DNA from: Gemmatales bacterium
GTDB lineage: Bacteria; Planctomycetota; Planctomycetia; Gemmatales; Gemmataceae
Length of the DNA stretch: 64,000 bases
NCBI GenBank assembly: GCA_026004675.1
Contig: BPJP01000007.1
Coordinates: forward strand, 124,001-188,000
Direction of reading: 5' to 3'
Part shown: in pieces, positions 53,428 through 62,668 of the stretch
Numbering within the stretch: position 1 is the stretch's first letter
Layout: the number at the start of each line of letters is the position of its first letter
Translations under genes and position numbers: made by a program
Notes under the pieces: model-generated
What the model saw: the letters and a program-made list of their open reading frames with translations, nothing else
What the model was told of the DNA's origin: nothing
Database searches by the model: none

Positions 53428-54177
53428 ATGGATTTTCACGATCGACAGGCCGAACTGCGCCGGATGACGTTCGTGCGCCATCCCCAAAGGCTGCTCGTCG
53501 ATGCGGAGCGCTATCTCGACCACGAAACCTGGATTCGGCCAGCTTTTGCCAGGCTCGGCAATGTGGCGGGCAAATCGATCCTCGATTTAGGTTGTGGTCA
53601 TGGCATGGCGTCGGTCGTGTTGGCCGCAAGGGGAGCGAACGTCGTCGCCTGCGATCTCTCTGCCGGCTATCTTGCGGAAGCCAGGCAGCGGGCCATCGCA
53701 AATCACGTTTCTGTGAAATTCGTGCAGGCCGACGCCCATCGGCTTCCTTTCGCCGATGCCACCTTCGACCGCATTTGGGGCAACGCCATCGTGCACCATC
53801 TCGTGGCCGACGAAGCGGCCCGTGAAATCCACCGCGTTTTGAAGCCGACCGGCCAGGCCATCTTTTGCGAACCTTGGGGCGAGAACCCGCTTCTCAACTG
53901 GTCGCGAAAGCGCCTTCATTATCACGGCAAGGAACGCACGTCGGACGAGAAACCTCTCGGTCGGCCTGAACTTCTTGCCTTTGAAAAAGTCTTTTCCCAC
54001 ATCGAAGTGCAAGGATTCCAATTGCTGGCGATGCTGCGCCGGCTGATGCCAGGCGGGTTGCCGATCCCCTTCCTGGAGGCATGCGACAACTTTCTTTTGC
54101 ATGCTTTCCCGGCGATGCAACGTCTTTGCCGCTATGTTGTCATCGTGCTCAAACGCGACTCTCAAGTGCCATCTTGA
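53428..54177 (+). CDS. Class I SAM-dependent methyltransferase
   Basis: A 249-residue Methyltransf_11-like enzyme. ILDLGCGHGMASVVLAARGA is the SAM motif, VVACDLSAGYLAEARQRA is motif II with acidic D, VKFVQADAHRLPFADATFDR is motif III, and VHHLVADEAAREIHRVLKPT is motif IV. ATG 53428 is the start; an upstream frame starts earlier but has no matching family residues. The closest family use is in quinone or lipid modification, but no neighbour supports a specific substrate. The gene follows gyrA by 55 bp on the same strand. Confidence 0.85.
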   Translation: MDFHDRQAELRRMTFVRHPQRLLVDAERYLDHETWIRPAFARLGNVAGKSILDLGCGHGMASVVLAARGANVVACDLSAGYLAEARQRAIANHVSVKFVQADAHRLPFADATFDRIWGNAIVHHLVADEAAREIHRVLKPTGQAIFCEPWGENPLLNWSRKRLHYHGKERTSDEKPLGRPELLAFEKVFSHIEVQGFQLLAMLRRLMPGGLPIPFLEACDNFLLHAFPAMQRLCRYVVIVLKRDSQVPS

Positions 54178-54351
54178 GACCAGGTTTTGTTTCTGCCATT
54201 CCTTTCCGCCGCTGTCGCCAAAAGGTGATTTTCCCAAACGTCGGGAGGGGCAACCCGGCGCCGTCATCGCTTGCTCTGTCGCCTTGAATCCGCATAATAA
54301 GCACTATACAAATCTGCGCAGACGACTCAGTCCAAGCTAAAGGGATCACCG

Positions 54352-55391
54352 ATGCCAATTCGGGTGAAATGTACCAATCGCGAATGCGGCAAAGTCCTGA
54401 CGGTGAAAGATGAGTTGGCTGGCAAGCGCGGCAAGTGTCCTGCCTGTGGAAAAATCCTTTCGATCCCTGCGCCCGTCGAGGAAGACCCTGGATTCGGGCC
54501 GCCTGAACCTGTTCCAGACGACAATCCTTTCAATTTCGAGGACTTTTCGCCGGCTTCGGAGACGCAAACGGAAGGCAAAACCAAACCCAAAAGCAAACCG
54601 GCCCTCGACGGCGAAGACGAGGAGACGCCGACGAAAAAATCTCCTCAACGCGACGACAAAGGGAAACGGGCCGCCAAAAAAGGCACTGAAGACGCCGACG
54701 AACTCGAAGACGATGAAGAGGAAGAACGGCCCAAACGGAAGAAGAAAAAGAAGAGATCGAAAAGCGCCCTGGGTTCGGATGCAGTTATGCCGGTGGCACT
54801 TGGGCTAGGTGCCGGTATGTTGCTTTGCCTGGGGATTTCGGCGACCGTGCTCGATTGGATCACTTTGCCGACACAAGCAGACATAAAAGCCATCCAAGAA
54901 AAAGTCAAGAACGGCAATGCCGGTTCGGAGACTTCGCTCAAAAACGCCTCCAGCCCAACTCATCAAGACATGGGAAGGCAAGGCGATTCTTGGTTTTTCA
55001 CTCACCGTTGCCGTCTTGTTGCTGGTGAGCATCGGTCTGAGCTACCTGCTTGACGAGGACTCCGCCGATACGCTCGTCGATGCCAGCTGTTCCGTAGCCG
55101 AGGGGTGGAGCGTCACGGTCCCTCGTCTGGTTGTTGGGGTTTGTCGTGTGGTCGATCTTTATTCGGCGTAAATTCGAAAATGCAGCACAGACATTGCCCG
55201 ATGTGAAAATCAATGTCTTTCCGTCGATGGGGATATTTCTGGGATTGCTGCTGTCCGCCGGCATCGCTTTGCTTTTCAGTTATTTCGTCTCAGCGCGTGA
55301 CCGCAAAGGATGGATTTATACGGCCCAGGGAGCAGGTATCTTATTGGGCGGTTTGCTGGCGGCGGCTTTGCAGCCGTGGGACCCGCGCTGA
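54352..55391 (+). CDS. Zinc-ribbon membrane protein (two frameshifts)
   Basis: Repaired product of about 345 residues. The N-terminal ribbon has cysteines at C7, C12, C29 and C32 (CTNRECGKVL, KCPACGKIL). A long acidic/basic low-complexity linker follows, including KRKKKKKRSKSALG. Then come several membrane helices (ALGLGAGMLLCLGISATV, FSLTVAVLLLVSIGLSYLL, GIFLGLLLSAGIALLFSYFV, ILLGGLLAAALQPW). Two one-base insertions shift the frame: an A in 54940-54944 and a C in 55120-55122. Their removal joins SLKTPPAQLIKTWEGKAILG and later TVLVWLLGFVVWSIFIRRKF. Such ribbon-plus-helix proteins are common in planctomycetes and unassigned. Confidence 0.7.
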
Positions 55392-55418
55392 CTCGTGTTG
55401 CAAGACCTAAAATCGTCG

Positions 55419-56696
55419 ATGGCTGTCGACTTCCAACCCGATGAATCGTGCGCCAGTCGACTGGACGATGCCGATCCTCTGGCCTCCTTTCGCGACGAAT
55501 TCCATTTGCCTGTAGACGCCAGTGGTTCGCCGCTGATCTATTTGTGCGGCCATTCCCTGGGCTTGCAACCGAAGTCGGTCAAAAAATGCGTCGAAGAGGA
55601 GCTGGAGGACTGGGCTACTCTCGGAGTCGAAGGGCATTTTGCCGGGCGACACCCGTGGTATCGCTACCATGAACCATTTCGCGAGAGTGTCGCCCGCCTG
55701 GTGGGCGCCAAACCCGATGAAGTCGTGTTGATGAACAGCCTCACAGTCAACTTGCACTTGATGCTTGTCACCTTTTATCGCCCGCGGGGAAGACGAACGA
55801 AAATCCTCACGGATGGGCCGTCGTTTCCGTCAGATCGCTATGCTCTACAAAGCCAGATTCGCTGGCATGATCTCGATCCGGCCATCGAGTTGATCACCAT
55901 CGAACCACGAGGCAGCTGCTCTTTTCTCAGCCAAGACGACATCGATTCCGCTTTTCGACGATGGGGAGACGAGATCGCCCTGGTGCTTTTCAACGGTGTC
56001 AATTTCGTGACCGGTCAGTGGTACGACCTGCCGAAGGTGGTCGAGCAAGCGAAAGCCTGCGGTTGTGCCATCGGCTTGGATTTAGCGCATGCGGTTGGGA
56101 ATGTGCCTTTAAGGCTGCATGATTGGAATGTCGATTTTGCTGTCTGGTGCAGCTACAAGTACTTGAACGGTGGTCCTGGCGCGGTCGCTGGCTGTTTCGT
56201 TCATGAAATCCATGGCAGCAATATCGACTTGCCTCGGCTGGCCGGTTGGTGGGGAAATGATCCCGCCACACGCTTCGACATGCCCGAGAAATTCGTGCCA
56301 CGCCAGTGTGCTGATGGCTGGCAGCTGAGTAATCCTCCCATTCTCTCTCTGGCACCGCTCCGGGCTTCGTTCGAATTGTTCGACCGGGCCGGTACGGCCG
56401 CACTCCGAGCCAAATCGGAACTTCTTACCAGTTACCTGCTTTTTCTCCTGGATCGCCTGCCGAGGGCGATCGAAGTTGTCACGCCACGACCTCCCGAACA
56501 TCACGGCTGCCAGATTTCGCTTCGATTCCCTGCCCGAGCGCAGCAGATCGTTCGCAAGTTGCGTGCCCATGGGGTCGTCTGTGACGAACGTCCCCCCGAC
56601 ATCGTTCGTTTGGCGCCGGTCCCGTTATACAACAGCTTTCGCGACGTGTATCAATTCGCTGAGCGCCTGCGACAAATCGATTTGGACCTGGCATGA
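55419..56696 (+). CDS. kynU: Kynureninase
   Basis: A PLP enzyme of tryptophan catabolism that splits kynurenine to anthranilate and alanine. With ATG 55419 the protein is 425 residues; a GTG at 55395, 3 bp after the upstream stop codon, gives 433. IYLCGHSLGLQPKSVKK and GHFAGRHPWYRYHEPF open the fold, VVLMNSLTVNLHLML is the cofactor phosphate loop, IGLDLAHAVGNVPL holds the PLP-ring aspartate, and WCSYKYLNGGPG has the Schiff-base lysine. The rest of the kynurenine pathway is not in the window. Confidence 0.93.
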   Translation: MAVDFQPDESCASRLDDADPLASFRDEFHLPVDASGSPLIYLCGHSLGLQPKSVKKCVEEELEDWATLGVEGHFAGRHPWYRYHEPFRESVARLVGAKPDEVVLMNSLTVNLHLMLVTFYRPRGRRTKILTDGPSFPSDRYALQSQIRWHDLDPAIELITIEPRGSCSFLSQDDIDSAFRRWGDEIALVLFNGVNFVTGQWYDLPKVVEQAKACGCAIGLDLAHAVGNVPLRLHDWNVDFAVWCSYKYLNGGPGAVAGCFVHEIHGSNIDLPRLAGWWGNDPATRFDMPEKFVPRQCADGWQLSNPPILSLAPLRASFELFDRAGTAALRAKSELLTSYLLFLLDRLPRAIEVVTPRPPEHHGCQISLRFPARAQQIVRKLRAHGVVCDERPPDIVRLAPVPLYNSFRDVYQFAERLRQIDLDLA

Positions 56697-56761
56697 TTGC
56701 TTTTCCGGTGCCCTGCCGATATCTAAACGAGATACCTGAAACGTCAGCCCGGAGATGGACA

Positions 56762-57793
56762 ATGGCCAACAAGCACACGTATCGTTTTACCTTCGGACCG
56801 TGGAACATCAGTACGGGAACGGACCCCTTCGGACCGGCGGTACGCAAAGAAGTCGCTTTCGCGACAAAAATCAAAGAGTACAAAAAAAACGGCTTCGACG
56901 GCGTCCAGTTTCACGATGACGATGTGGTCGAAGCGGACCTCGATTCCATCGCTACCGAACGTGGCGCCCGCAAAGTTCGCAAGATGCTCGACAACGAGGG
57001 GTTGTTCTGCGAGATCATCGCTCCTCGTCTTTGGGAACATCCCAAGACCATCGACGGTGCTTTCACCTCGAACAATGCGTCGGACCGCAGATACGCCCTG
57101 GAGCGTTCCAAACGCTGCATCGACATTGGCAACATCCTCGGTTGCAAGAATGTCGTTCTGTGGCTGGCCCGCGAAGGGACTTACATCCGCGAAGCGAAAG
57201 ACCCGATGACGGCAGCCGGGCGTATCCTCGACGCCGTCAATGCCCTTCTCGAATACGACAAGACGATCCGTATCCTCGGCGAAATGAAACCAAACGAACC
57301 CATGGACCAGGCATATCTGCCCACACCTGGCCATTTTCTTGCCTTGTGCTACCGCACCATCGATCCGGAACGATGCGGCGTGCTGATCGAATCGGCTCAT
57401 TCCATCCTTGCGGGACTGGACCCCTCCGACGACATGGCCTACGCGTTGTGGCACAAAAAACTCTGGAGCGTCCACCTCAACGATCAGAACGGTTTGAAAT
57501 ATGACCAGGATAAGACCTTCGGCTCCGTCGATTTGCGGCGGGCTTTCAATACTGTCTGGGTGCTGGAACGCGGCGGCTACGATGGCTGCATCGGACTTGA
57601 CGTCAAGGCCATGCGAACGACCAAACCCGCCAATCAAGTGAGGCACCTGGTAAACAGTCGCAAGATGTTCCTCCATCTGCTCGATCTGGTGCGAAGCCTG
57701 GACGAGAAAAAAGTCGAAGCCTTTCGAGCGGAACGAGATTACGAAGGATTGGAGTTGTATATTTTGGAGTTTCTTATGGGGAAGGCGAAGTGA
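56762..57793 (+). CDS. Xylose isomerase-like TIM barrel protein
   Basis: A 343-residue cytoplasmic barrel; ATG 56762 has GGAG seven bases upstream. It carries xylose-isomerase residues: FGPWNISTGTDPFGPAVR at the start, YKKNGFDGVQFHDDDVV for the first metal-site area, the EMKPNEPMDQ loop (canonical KPNEP), and HLNDQNGLKYDQDKTFGS for the late ligands. It is shorter than usual XylA (about 390-440), so the true substrate may differ. It lies between kynU and a HAD gene on the same strand; no xylulokinase is nearby. Confidence 0.8.
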   Translation: MANKHTYRFTFGPWNISTGTDPFGPAVRKEVAFATKIKEYKKNGFDGVQFHDDDVVEADLDSIATERGARKVRKMLDNEGLFCEIIAPRLWEHPKTIDGAFTSNNASDRRYALERSKRCIDIGNILGCKNVVLWLAREGTYIREAKDPMTAAGRILDAVNALLEYDKTIRILGEMKPNEPMDQAYLPTPGHFLALCYRTIDPERCGVLIESAHSILAGLDPSDDMAYALWHKKLWSVHLNDQNGLKYDQDKTFGSVDLRRAFNTVWVLERGGYDGCIGLDVKAMRTTKPANQVRHLVNSRKMFLHLLDLVRSLDEKKVEAFRAERDYEGLELYILEFLMGKAK

Positions 57794-57999
57794 GGTTCAC
57801 GATCGACAAGGATCGACAGCAAAACTCGGTCGGGCGACCTTCGATTGACAGGTTTGCGCCAGCATTGCTAGGTTGAATTGGGTTGCTGCAGTTTGATCGG
57901 CCTTCAGGTGCAGAAAAGAGCAAGCACGATCGAGCACACGATTCGCCCGAGTGGTTGCCCCTGCGTGTGTACAGGCCGAGGTGGAGGGACTTTTCGAAT

Positions 58000-58965
58000 A
58001 TGTCGCTGACGCTGGAACAATATGCCAGCTATTTGGATACGCGTGATGATCTGACCTGGCCGGCCCCACCCGAGCCGAAACCAGCCAAGGCAAAACCTTT
58101 TTTGAAAAAGTTGCCCGGTATCCGCGCTGTCACATGGAACGTTTATGGTACGCTGTTGTCGATTTCCGGCGGCGAGTTCTATTACGAACACCCGCAGCCT
58201 TTCGTGATGAATCTGGCTCTTGACAAGGTGATTCAAGAGTTCAATATGTGGAGTTCCATGACGCGAAAGGCGGGGCAGCCGGCGGACTACCTCAAAGAAA
58301 TCTACGAAGAATTTCTCGAGAACCAGCGGATGGCCCCTGGCCTGAGCAAATACCCGGAAATTTGTGTCGAAAAGATTTGGGAAGCGATTCTCAAGCGGCT
58401 ATTACAGAAAGACTATGAATTCGATGCTGGCTTCTATGGCGCTTTGAATGAATTCAGCGTCAAGTTGGCGTATTTCTATCATTCGAGCCTGCAAGGAACG
58501 TGCTGCAATCCTGGGGCGGCCCAGGTCTTGAAAGCCGTTCACGAAGCCGGCTTGGAGCAGGGGCTGCTCGCCGACGGTCAGTGTTTCACAATGGTGCAAT
58601 TGCAGCGTGGTCTGGCGGTTCAGGACGCTGACCTTGAAATCGACAAGGTATTGCCCAAAGAGCATCGCGTCTTGTCGCATAGAGTCGGAGCGCGGAAGCC
58701 TTCGGAAAAACTATTTCACGAAGCCATGGAGGTGTTTCGTGAACGGGGCATCACGGCCGATCGTATCCTGCATATCGGGTCGCGAATCGAAGAAGATATC
58801 ATGCCGGCCAAACGCCTCGGTCTGAAGACAGCGCTTTTTGCCGGCGATAGTGCCTCGCTGAAAGCGACGCCGGAACAACTGAAGACACCGCATGGCCGGC
58901 CCGATTTGTTGATCACCAGGCTAGATCAACTCATCAAGGTAGTACAACATTCTTTGGAGAATTGA
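58000..58965 (+). CDS. HAD-superfamily protein with degenerate catalytic motifs
   Basis: The start at ATG 58000 follows GGAGG in the leader. The 321-residue protein has the HAD fold but unusual motifs. Motif I reads TWNVYGTLLS, with N47 where the nucleophilic Asp belongs. Motif IV reads HIGSRIEEDIMPAK, with Ser in place of the first Asp. The motif III lysine is kept (GARKPSEKLF). Loss of the nucleophile predicts no phosphatase activity. A 170-residue helical cap lies between the motifs. The stop codon is 3 bp before the FabZ-like gene, so the two are coupled. A pseudoenzyme role is inferred. Confidence 0.75.
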   Translation: MSLTLEQYASYLDTRDDLTWPAPPEPKPAKAKPFLKKLPGIRAVTWNVYGTLLSISGGEFYYEHPQPFVMNLALDKVIQEFNMWSSMTRKAGQPADYLKEIYEEFLENQRMAPGLSKYPEICVEKIWEAILKRLLQKDYEFDAGFYGALNEFSVKLAYFYHSSLQGTCCNPGAAQVLKAVHEAGLEQGLLADGQCFTMVQLQRGLAVQDADLEIDKVLPKEHRVLSHRVGARKPSEKLFHEAMEVFRERGITADRILHIGSRIEEDIMPAKRLGLKTALFAGDSASLKATPEQLKTPHGRPDLLITRLDQLIKVVQHSLEN

Positions 58966-58968
58966 TCG

Positions 58969-59478
58969 ATGCCGCCGCAAGTTCATCTCGATCCGGCGAC
59001 CCTGGATTGCCAAAGCGTCGTTGCCGACCGAGAAGAGATTCGCCGGTTCAACCGACAGCGCTACGAGATGGAGCACCTCGACGCCATTATCTACTTTGAT
59101 GAGAAAGCCCATCTGGTAGCCGGCTACAAAGATGTGCGTGAGGATGAATTCTGGGTGCGCGGCCATATGCCGGGGTTTCCGCTGCTGCCCGGCGTCATCA
59201 TGTGCGAGACAGCCGCCCAGCTTTGTTCCTACTACTGTGGAAAAACGAACATCCTGCAAAGCGATTTCATCGGTTTTGGCGGCATGGAAAATGTTCGTTT
59301 CCGCAGTCCCGTCTATCCCGGCGACCGACTCGTTGTCATCGGCAAGGCGATGAAAATCCACCGACGACAAACCGTTTTCAATGTGCAGGGCTTCGTGGGA
59401 TCCACCATGGTCTTTCACGCGGACGTGATCGGCGTGCCGATGAAGCAAAGCGAGAGAAATCAAACCCCGTCGCCATGA
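58969..59478 (+). CDS. FabZ-like 3-hydroxyacyl dehydratase (hot-dog fold)
   Basis: A 169-residue hot-dog-fold enzyme. RGHMPGFPLLPGVIMCETAAQL contains the catalytic pair, His66 in GHMPGFP and Glu80 in CETAAQ. In the usual FabZ motif the last part reads GVLMVEALAQ, so this is a close variant. FIGFGGMENVRFRSPVYPGD and VFNVQGFVGSTMVFHAD complete the fold. It should dehydrate 3-hydroxyacyl thioesters or a related substrate in fatty-acid or polyketide metabolism. It starts 3 bp after the degenerate HAD gene and precedes panB by 110 bp. Confidence 0.85.
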   Translation: MPPQVHLDPATLDCQSVVADREEIRRFNRQRYEMEHLDAIIYFDEKAHLVAGYKDVREDEFWVRGHMPGFPLLPGVIMCETAAQLCSYYCGKTNILQSDFIGFGGMENVRFRSPVYPGDRLVVIGKAMKIHRRQTVFNVQGFVGSTMVFHADVIGVPMKQSERNQTPSP

Positions 59479-59588
59479 CTGGTTCCGCCAAGGTTCGCGC
59501 TGCGAGGAAAGAAGCACTTGTCTATAATCCCATTAGACCGCAGGGTAGCGACCGAATGCCGGCGATTCAGGGCCGAAAGGGGAATGTC

Positions 59589-60416
59589 ATGAACACGGCG
59601 ACGCAGCAGCCAGCCAATAATCAGCGCTTGCGCATGGTAACCGTTCCCGACTTTCAGGCCGCCAAAGCATGCGGTACGCGATTGACGATGCTGACGGCCT
59701 ACGATTATACGATGGCCCGACTTCTCGATGCTGCCGGTGTCGACGGACTGCTTGTCGGCGACTCTTTGGGAATGGTCGTACAAGGGCAACCCAATTCGTT
59801 GAGCGTTACGCTGGAAGAGGTGATCTATCATACACGTCTGGTCGCTCGAGGGGTGCGCCGCAGCCTTTTGGTGGCCGACATGCCCTTTATGAGTTTTCAA
59901 GTCAGCCCGGAATCGGCCCTGCAAAACGCCGGGCGTCTAATCAAAGAAGGAGGCGCACACGCCGTCAAAGTGGAAGGCGGCGTGCGCAGTGCCGCAGCGA
60001 TTCAGGCGATCGTCTCGGCAGATATTCCCGTTATGGGCCACATCGGGCTTACGCCGCAATCGGTGCGGCGATTCGGCGGTTTCCGCGTGCAGCGGGACGC
60101 ACAGCGGCTGTTGGACGATGCTTTAGCGACCCAAGAAGCCGGCGCCTTTGCAGTGGTCGTCGAATGCGTACCTGCTGATCTCGCCGAGAAAATCACATCG
60201 ACTCTCAAGATTCCCACCATTGGGATCGGTGCCGGCGTCCACTGCGACGGTCAGATCCTGGTGACCAACGACATGCTGGGCTTATACGACGACATCCGTC
60301 CTCGGTTCGTGAAACAGTATGCCGACCTCGGCAGTGATATCATGTCTGCCGTTGCCGCCTATTGCCGAGAGGTACGGGAAGGGAGATTCCCTTCGGCGGA
60401 ACATAGTTTCAGCTGA
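59589..60416 (+). CDS. panB: 3-methyl-2-oxobutanoate hydroxymethyltransferase
   Basis: First committed step of pantothenate synthesis: transfers a hydroxymethyl group from methylene-THF to ketoisovalerate. ATG 59589 with AAGGGGA a few bases upstream gives 275 residues. The Mg-binding block MLTAYDYTMARLLDAAGVD, the VGDSLGMVVQG loop, ADMPFMSFQVS, AVKVEGG, and GHIGLTPQSVRRFGGFRVQ are all present, with IPTIGIGAGVHCDGQILV at the C-terminal half. The long upstream extension to 59202 runs through the FabZ-like gene and is not coding. Confidence 0.95.
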   Translation: MNTATQQPANNQRLRMVTVPDFQAAKACGTRLTMLTAYDYTMARLLDAAGVDGLLVGDSLGMVVQGQPNSLSVTLEEVIYHTRLVARGVRRSLLVADMPFMSFQVSPESALQNAGRLIKEGGAHAVKVEGGVRSAAAIQAIVSADIPVMGHIGLTPQSVRRFGGFRVQRDAQRLLDDALATQEAGAFAVVVECVPADLAEKITSTLKIPTIGIGAGVHCDGQILVTNDMLGLYDDIRPRFVKQYADLGSDIMSAVAAYCREVREGRFPSAEHSFS

Positions 60417-60449
60417 GGCGAAGCGAAGGAATAACGAAGTGAGCGTTGT

Positions 60450-61229
60450 TTACTTGTTGAACCAGCGTTTGAAAAGGCCGCTGTCCTTTTTCTCTTCCTG
60501 TTGGGCGTTTTTCTTGGCAGCTTCGGCGTCGAGGTCGATAGCCATTTGGGTGGGAGGCTGAGGCTTGGGAGGAGGCGGCATTCCGACTTTTCCTCGCATT
60601 GCCTCCAGGTGGCGCTGCCGCAATTCCAACAGACGATCGTTCAAACCACGGTCGCGTTCGATCCGCTCCAGTTCGTGACGGATTTCTTCGTTGATACGCT
60701 GGATTTCAGCTCGTTGTCTGGCGAGATCGGCCCGTTCCTTGGCCATCTGCATTTCCATTTGCCTCATTTCCTGGTTCATGACTTCGGCGTCCTCGCGCAT
60801 TTGCCGAAGTTCTTCGTCCAGTTGGCGGCGGTCTTGTTGCAGTTGGGCACGTTCCTTTTCCAGCTCCTGGCTCATCGCCATCAACTCTTCCTCATTCGGG
60901 ACCGGAGGACGATTGGCGATTTCTTCCAGTTCCTGCAAACGTTCTGCTTGTTGGCGAATGATTTCGGTCTTTTCTTCGAGGGCCGCTTCATATTCTTTCT
61001 GTTGCTGCGCCAACAGCGATTCAGCCTCGGCTCTCAATGCCTCTAGTTCTTTTTGATATTCCGCAATGAGGTTGCGCAGCTCTTGGTTCTCTGCTTGAAG
61101 CTCCGCCAAACCCGCATTCGATCCCAACGAAGCAAGCTGTTCTCGGGGCATCAACTCATCGGTATTCCATGCGTCCAACCCAGACGACGAGCCATGCGGG
61201 GGTTCCGGATTGGGGATCGCTCTTGCCAT
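60450..61229 (-). CDS. Coiled-coil hypothetical protein
   Basis: A 259-residue protein, nearly all coiled coil, with no signal peptide. It starts with a Ser/Pro-rich tail (PNPEPPHGSSSGLDAWNTDE), followed by Gln/Glu/Leu/Arg heptads, for example YQKELEALRAEAESLLAQQQ and QDRRQLDEELRQMREDAEVM. The C-terminus has a PPPPKPQPPTQMAIDLD stretch and a basic end LFKRWFNK. No enzymatic motif; probably a cytoplasmic structural or scaffolding protein. Function unknown. It is convergent with panB, and 233 bases of plain intergenic DNA separate it from argJ. Confidence 0.65.
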   Translation of the reverse strand: MARAIPNPEPPHGSSSGLDAWNTDELMPREQLASLGSNAGLAELQAENQELRNLIAEYQKELEALRAEAESLLAQQQKEYEAALEEKTEIIRQQAERLQELEEIANRPPVPNEEELMAMSQELEKERAQLQQDRRQLDEELRQMREDAEVMNQEMRQMEMQMAKERADLARQRAEIQRINEEIRHELERIERDRGLNDRLLELRQRHLEAMRGKVGMPPPPKPQPPTQMAIDLDAEAAKKNAQQEEKKDSGLFKRWFNK

Positions 61230-61462
61230 AATCTCTCCTGCGATCGTGAACCCGTGTGGGAGATCAACGCGGGTCAGTGATGAAACGGAGGGCTGGAGTT
61301 CCCTGTTCGTCGACAGTTACGCCTCGTCTATCATCTAGGTTAACCCCACGAAAATGGGAGTCAAGACATTTTCGCAACTCTGCGGGGTGTTCGCCTTGGA
61401 TCGGCGATTTTTCACTTCGCAATCGATTCTATCGGCTTTGCTGGCCGCACGAACGATTCCGC

Positions 61463-62641
61463 TCAGGTCGTGTATTCCGCGTTGAGACGAACGTATTCAT
61501 AGGTCAAATCGCACGTCCAGACCGTTGCCGTTTCGGTGCCGAGGTCGAAGGACAGGTGCAGGTCGATTTCGCGGTTGTTCTTGAGATACGCAGAGGCGTC
61601 TTCCTGGCTGAATCGAGCGGGAGTCCCCGTCTTGTACAACTCGAAGTCGCCCAGGCGGAGCGACAGGTTTTTTTCTTCGAAGTCGACGCCAGCGTAACCC
61701 GCTGCGGAAACGATTCGTCCCCAGTTGGGATCAGCGCCGAAAATGGCCGTCTTGACCAGTGGGCTGTCCGCCACTGCGATGGCCACACGTCGAGCCTCTT
61801 CCTTCGACGGCAGACCCGTGACGCGGATCGTAACGAGGTGGCTGGCCCCTTCTGCGTCAGCGGCGATTTCCCGTGCCAAATCAGCGCAGATCGCCGTCAC
61901 CGCGGCATCGAATTCCTTCAGTCCCTCGTTCGGCAGGGGAGGGCCAGCGCCGTTTGCCAATAGGATCAACGAATCATTCGTACTGGTGTGACCTTCAACG
62001 CGAACACAGTTGAAAGTCTCCTGAGCAGCCTGCCGTGCCAGGTTTTGGAGATGCTGGCAGGGCACGGCCGAGTCCGCCAACACGAAGGCCAGCATCGTCG
62101 CCATATTCGGGCCGATCATGGCGGCCCCTTTGGCAAAACCCGTCAGTCGGATTTCGCTCCCGGCAAACGAGATGATCCGTGAGCTGATTTTGGCCCGCGT
62201 ATCGGTTGTCAAAATGGCCGAGGCCGCGGCGGCAAACGACTGTCGGTCAGATGCCAGGTTTTTTGCTGCCAGGTCTATTCCCGCTTCAATCTTCTCCATG
62301 GGCAACCGCTGGCCAATGACGCCCGTCGAGCAGACCAGAATCTGGTCGGGTCGGCAACCAAGTTTGTCGGCGGCGATCTCCGCCATCCGCACGGCGTCCC
62401 GCCAGCCTGGTTCGCCCGTGCAAGCATTCGCGTTCCCGGAGCATACGACCAAACCGCGTATGTCGCTTGCTGGCAGGCGCTGTTCGGTCAAGCGAACGGG
62501 AGCAGCTCGGACACGGTTTTGAGTGAAGACGCCAGCGCCGGCAGCAGGCAAATCGCTCACCACCAGCGCCAAGTCACTCTTTGTGGAGGGTTTGATACCG
62601 CAGTGCAAGCCGGCAAAGCGGAAATGGTTGGGCAGGTGCAT
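61463..62641 (-). CDS. argJ: Bifunctional glutamate N-acetyltransferase/ornithine acetyltransferase
   Basis: Recycles the acetyl group between N-acetylornithine and glutamate in arginine synthesis. The 392-residue Ntn-type enzyme self-cleaves before the nucleophile T182 in GPNMATMLAFVLAD. VCSGNANACTGEPGWRDA and VCSTGVIGQRLPMEKI are the N-terminal blocks; GHTSTNDSLILLANG follows the nucleophile; FGADPNWGRIVSAAGYAGVD is the substrate-binding end. Length is normal. It follows the aldehyde oxidoreductase gene by 27 bp on the same strand, without a pathway link. Confidence 0.95.
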   Translation of the reverse strand: MHLPNHFRFAGLHCGIKPSTKSDLALVVSDLPAAGAGVFTQNRVRAAPVRLTEQRLPASDIRGLVVCSGNANACTGEPGWRDAVRMAEIAADKLGCRPDQILVCSTGVIGQRLPMEKIEAGIDLAAKNLASDRQSFAAAASAILTTDTRAKISSRIISFAGSEIRLTGFAKGAAMIGPNMATMLAFVLADSAVPCQHLQNLARQAAQETFNCVRVEGHTSTNDSLILLANGAGPPLPNEGLKEFDAAVTAICADLAREIAADAEGASHLVTIRVTGLPSKEEARRVAIAVADSPLVKTAIFGADPNWGRIVSAAGYAGVDFEEKNLSLRLGDFELYKTGTPARFSQEDASAYLKNNREIDLHLSFDLGTETATVWTCDLTYEYVRLNAEYTT

Positions 62642-62668
62642 GTCTTTCTTACATCCGTCGCGCCGTCC

